A stretch of 8,282 nt of DNA, taken from contig JAFRJF010000042.1 in assembly GCA_017432405.1 (NCBI GenBank), positions 1-8,282 on the forward strand, given 5' to 3'. A model generated the notes under the pieces. It saw only the letters and a list, made by a program, of their open reading frames with translations, ran no database searches and was not told the DNA's origin. Positions within the stretch are counted from its first letter, which is position 1; each line of letters opens with the position of its first letter. This document shows, piece by piece, positions 6,367 through 8,282 of the stretch. This DNA is from Clostridia bacterium. GTDB taxonomy: Bacteria > Bacillota_A > Clostridia > Christensenellales > Aristaeellaceae. Made by a program: the position numbers and the translations under genes.

Positions 6367-6837
6367 ATGATCACTGTCCGCCCTGCGACGAAAGATGACA
6401 TTCCCGCCCTGATGGCCCTGCTGGTGCAGGTGAACATGGTGCACCACAACGGCCGGCCCGACCTGTTTAAGGGCCCGACCACGAAGTATACCGAAGCCGG
6501 GCTCTCGGCCATACTCGCCGACACCGCCACCCCGGTGTTCGTCGGCGTGGACGAATCGGGCCGGGTGCTGGGCCACGGCTTCTGCGTGATGCAGCACAGC
6601 GGCGGACAGCTGATGGAGGAGCACGATACCCTCTATATCGACGACATCTGCGTGGATGAAGCGGCCCGGGGCCTGGGCGTGGGCCGCGCCCTCTACGACC
6701 ACATTCTCGCCTATGCCCGCCAAAAGGGCTGCTACAACGTCACCCTGAACGTCTGGACCTGCAACCCCGGCGCGATGCGCTTTTACGAAAAGCTGGGCCT
6801 GAAGCCCTATAAGATAGGAATGGAAATGATTCTTTAA
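6367..6837 (+). CDS. GNAT family N-acetyltransferase
   Basis: A 156-residue single-domain GNAT protein, expected to move an acetyl group from acetyl-CoA to an amine. Visible features are the N-terminal MITVRPATKDDIPAL strand-helix unit, HHNGRPDLFKG (26-36, a motif I recall from a subgroup of Clostridia and other gut GNATs), the beta4-motif A unit LYIDDICVDEAARGLGVGRAL (89-109) with the pyrophosphate-binding R-G-L-G-V-G, and the C-terminal NVWTCNPGAMRFYEKLGLKP (128-147). The substrate cannot be read from the sequence. The start at 6367 has GGAGG 7 nt upstream; an in-frame ATG at 6346 lies inside the repeat and is less likely. It is inserted between prfA and tsaC with short gaps (23 and 14 bases), so it is probably cotranscribed. 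It is not clearly RimI, and a link to ribosomal protein or release factor acetylation is only suggested by context. Confidence 0.9.
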   Translation: MITVRPATKDDIPALMALLVQVNMVHHNGRPDLFKGPTTKYTEAGLSAILADTATPVFVGVDESGRVLGHGFCVMQHSGGQLMEEHDTLYIDDICVDEAARGLGVGRALYDHILAYARQKGCYNVTLNVWTCNPGAMRFYEKLGLKPYKIGMEMIL

Positions 6838-6851
6838 AGGAGCCAATCACC

Positions 6852-7886
6852 TTGCAAACCAAACTTCTCCCCGTTACCCCCGAGAGCCTATCAGAGGCCG
6901 GTGAGCTGATCCGTTCGGGCGCGCTGGTGGCCTTTCCCACCGAAACCGTGTATGGCCTGGGGGCGAACGCGCTGGATGCCGCCGCGGTAAAGCGCATATT
7001 CGCGGCGAAGGGCCGCCCCGGGGACAACCCTTTGATCGTGCACATCAGCGCGATCGACCAGCTGGCACCGCTGATCGCCTGTGACCCGGCGCCGGCGGCC
7101 CTGAAGCTGATGGCCGCCTGCTGGCCCGGGCCGATGACGCTGATCTTCCCGAAGTCCGCCGCCGTGCCTGCCGAGGTCACCGCAGGGCTGGACACCGTGG
7201 CGATACGCTATCCCGCCCACCCGGCGGCCCGGGCCCTGATCGACGCCGCGCGTCGGCCCATCGCCGCGCCCAGCGCCAACCGCTCCGGTCGGCCAAGCCC
7301 CACCACCGCCGCCCACGTGCTGGAGGACATGGACGGCCGCATCCCGCTGATACTTGACGGCGGTCCCTGCGATGTGGGCCTGGAATCCACCGTCATCGAC
7401 GTCACCGGCGACGTTCCCCGCATACTGCGCCCCGGCGGCGTCACCCCCGAGCGCATCGAGGCCGTCTGCGGCAGCGTGGTGGTGGATGACGCCGTGTTGC
7501 GCCCGCTGCACGAGGGCGAGCGCCCCCGCAGCCCCGGCATGAAGTACCGCCACTATGCGCCTGCGGGGGCGCTGACCATCGTGCAGGGCGAGGAAAGCGC
7601 CGTGATCGGGGACATTCGCCGCCTCTACGACGATGCGCTCGCCCAGGGCAGGCGTCCCCTCATACTGGCGCTGGATGCCCATATCCCCGCCTATGGTGAT
7701 CGGCGGGTGCTGTCCTTGGGCGTTGATGCCGAGGCCATGGCCCGCTCGATGTTCGCCCGCCTGCGGGAGGCCGACGGGCTGGGCGCGGACGTCCTGTTCT
7801 CCGAGGCCATCGCCACTGACGGCGTGGGTCTCGCGGTGATGAATCGCCTTGAGCGCGCAGCCGGATTTTGTGTCAAAAATTTGTAA
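6852..7886 (+). CDS. tsaC: L-threonylcarbamoyladenylate synthase, Sua5 type
   Basis: Makes threonylcarbamoyl-AMP from threonine, bicarbonate and ATP, the donor for the t6A modification at position 37 of tRNAs that read ANN codons. The 344-residue protein is the long Sua5/YwlC form. Its YrdC domain (about 1-205) carries PTETVYGLGANA (29-40), KGRPGDNPLIVHI (53-65), CWPGPMTLIF (90-99), APSANRSGRPSPT (139-151) and GLESTVID (176-183). The SPGMKYRHYAP linker (227-237) leads to a C-terminal Sua5 domain. The start is a TTG at 6852: AAAGGAG lies 8 nt upstream, the homology begins immediately after it, and no ATG occurs nearby in frame. The weak start codon could lower its expression relative to its neighbours. 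The gene closes the translation cluster, and no clear terminator follows. Confidence 0.96.
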   Translation: MQTKLLPVTPESLSEAGELIRSGALVAFPTETVYGLGANALDAAAVKRIFAAKGRPGDNPLIVHISAIDQLAPLIACDPAPAALKLMAACWPGPMTLIFPKSAAVPAEVTAGLDTVAIRYPAHPAARALIDAARRPIAAPSANRSGRPSPTTAAHVLEDMDGRIPLILDGGPCDVGLESTVIDVTGDVPRILRPGGVTPERIEAVCGSVVVDDAVLRPLHEGERPRSPGMKYRHYAPAGALTIVQGEESAVIGDIRRLYDDALAQGRRPLILALDAHIPAYGDRRVLSLGVDAEAMARSMFARLREADGLGADVLFSEAIATDGVGLAVMNRLERAAGFCVKNL

Positions 7887-7921
7887 TATTTAACACTGAT
7901 ATAACCATGTTGTTTCCGGTT

Positions 7922-7932
7922 CGTGATATTAT
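7922..7932 (+). promoter_or_regulatory. Candidate extended -10 promoter of the last gene
   Basis: CGTGATATTAT contains a TG element and the -10 hexamer TATTAT (7927-7932) in a short AT-rich gap. A TTGTTT at 7910-7915 is too close to act as its -35. The leader would be about 28 nt, including AAGGAGG (7951-7957). Confidence 0.45.
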
Positions 7933-7965
7933 AGCTACCAAGGATTTCTAAAGGAGGATTTTCTT

Positions 7966-8282
7966 ATGCGTAAGTATGTTTCCAAGAGTCTCGCTATCGC
8001 GCTGGCTCTCATGCTGGTCATCGCTTCCGTCGCCTGCTTGGCCGAGATCAGGCAGGTCCGCGAACTCGAAGGCTATGAGCCGATAGACGGGGAGAGCCAC
8101 TACGCCATTTACACCGTCTGGGAAGGCGAAGCCACCGAGGATGGCGGCATCAGCTCCGGCAAGGTCGTGGACGAGGTCCGCGAAGTCGAGCCCCATGAGT
8201 TCGACAAAGATGGCGTCTGCGTTCTGTGCGGCTATGAGCTGCCCGTGATTCCCGTGGGTGGCGACGACGACGACGATGACGA
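7966..8282 (+). CDS. Secreted protein with H-x7-C-x2-C-G motif and poly-Asp tract, partial
   Basis: The gene is cut by the right window edge; 105 residues are visible. The ATG has a strong AAGGAGG 8 nt upstream. The N-terminus MRKYVSKSLAIALALMLVIA is a Sec signal peptide, with cleavage likely after ACLA (residue 26). Cys24 is preceded by S-V-A, a poor lipobox. The mature part is acidic. It holds two related segments, QVRELEGYEP (30-39) and EVREVEPHEF (70-79), and then HEFDKDGVCVLCGYELP (77-93), an H-x7-C-x2-C-G arrangement seen in surface proteins of gut Clostridia and plausibly a small metal site. After PVIPVGG comes a run of at least six aspartates (from residue 100) that continues to the end of the window. 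I do not know the function. The acidic run could be a linker before another domain or a calcium-rich tail. Confidence 0.75.
   Translation, partial: MRKYVSKSLAIALALMLVIASVACLAEIRQVRELEGYEPIDGESHYAIYTVWEGEATEDGGISSGKVVDEVREVEPHEFDKDGVCVLCGYELPVIPVGGDDDDDD

Noticed and set aside
7887..7921. A terminator after tsaC
   Set aside because: The stretch is AT-rich but I find no stable hairpin followed by a T-run.

Overview
This GC-rich window reads as a chromosomal segment of a Gram-positive, Clostridia-like Bacillota, perhaps an uncultured gut or rumen lineage. The grounds are the cluster rpmE - DUF1385 (YqhQ-like) - prmC - prfA - Sua5-type tsaC, an order I know from Clostridia; a four-cysteine ribosomal protein L31; strong AGGAGG-type ribosome binding sites; and promoters with a TGTGnTATAAT extended -10. 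The exact lineage cannot be read from the sequence.

Left part (137-2216, minus strand): proB encodes a short glutamate 5-kinase without the C-terminal PUA domain. It is followed closely, with its stop codon touching the next ribosome binding site, by a polysaccharide pyruvyl transferase family gene. The pair appears to be one transcription unit started from a promoter near 2262-2290. Bases 1-136 lie downstream of it and hold no supportable gene. Middle left (2217-3044): a divergent intergenic region carries the proB promoter and two tandem rightward promoters. These serve a 149-residue secreted protein of unknown function. A promoter and a structured leader of about 65 nt then precede rpmE.

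Right part (3045-7886, plus strand): rpmE ends in two consecutive intrinsic terminators. An AT-rich patch follows (about 3345-3452) with inverted copies of a GAGGAATTAGGAAT-type repeat. Then comes a tight five-gene run: a diverged DUF1385 membrane protein, prmC (methylates the GGQ glutamine of release factors), prfA (release factor 1, the substrate of PrmC), a GNAT acetyltransferase, and tsaC (threonylcarbamoyl-AMP synthase for tRNA t6A37). The theme is translation: ribosome assembly, termination and tRNA modification. A third copy of the repeat lies across the prfA stop codon and runs into the ribosome binding site region of the GNAT gene. After tsaC a new extended -10 promoter drives a secreted protein with an H-x7-C-x2-C-G motif and a poly-aspartate tract. 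This last gene is cut by the window end.

Most genes are ordinary housekeeping genes. The points most worth a second look are the DUF1385 protein that has lost its family signature residues, the repeat that supplies the end of prfA, the rpmE leader, the shared TGTG extended -10 signature, and the truncated secreted protein at the right edge. I see no CRISPR array, transposase, tRNA, rRNA or defence system.
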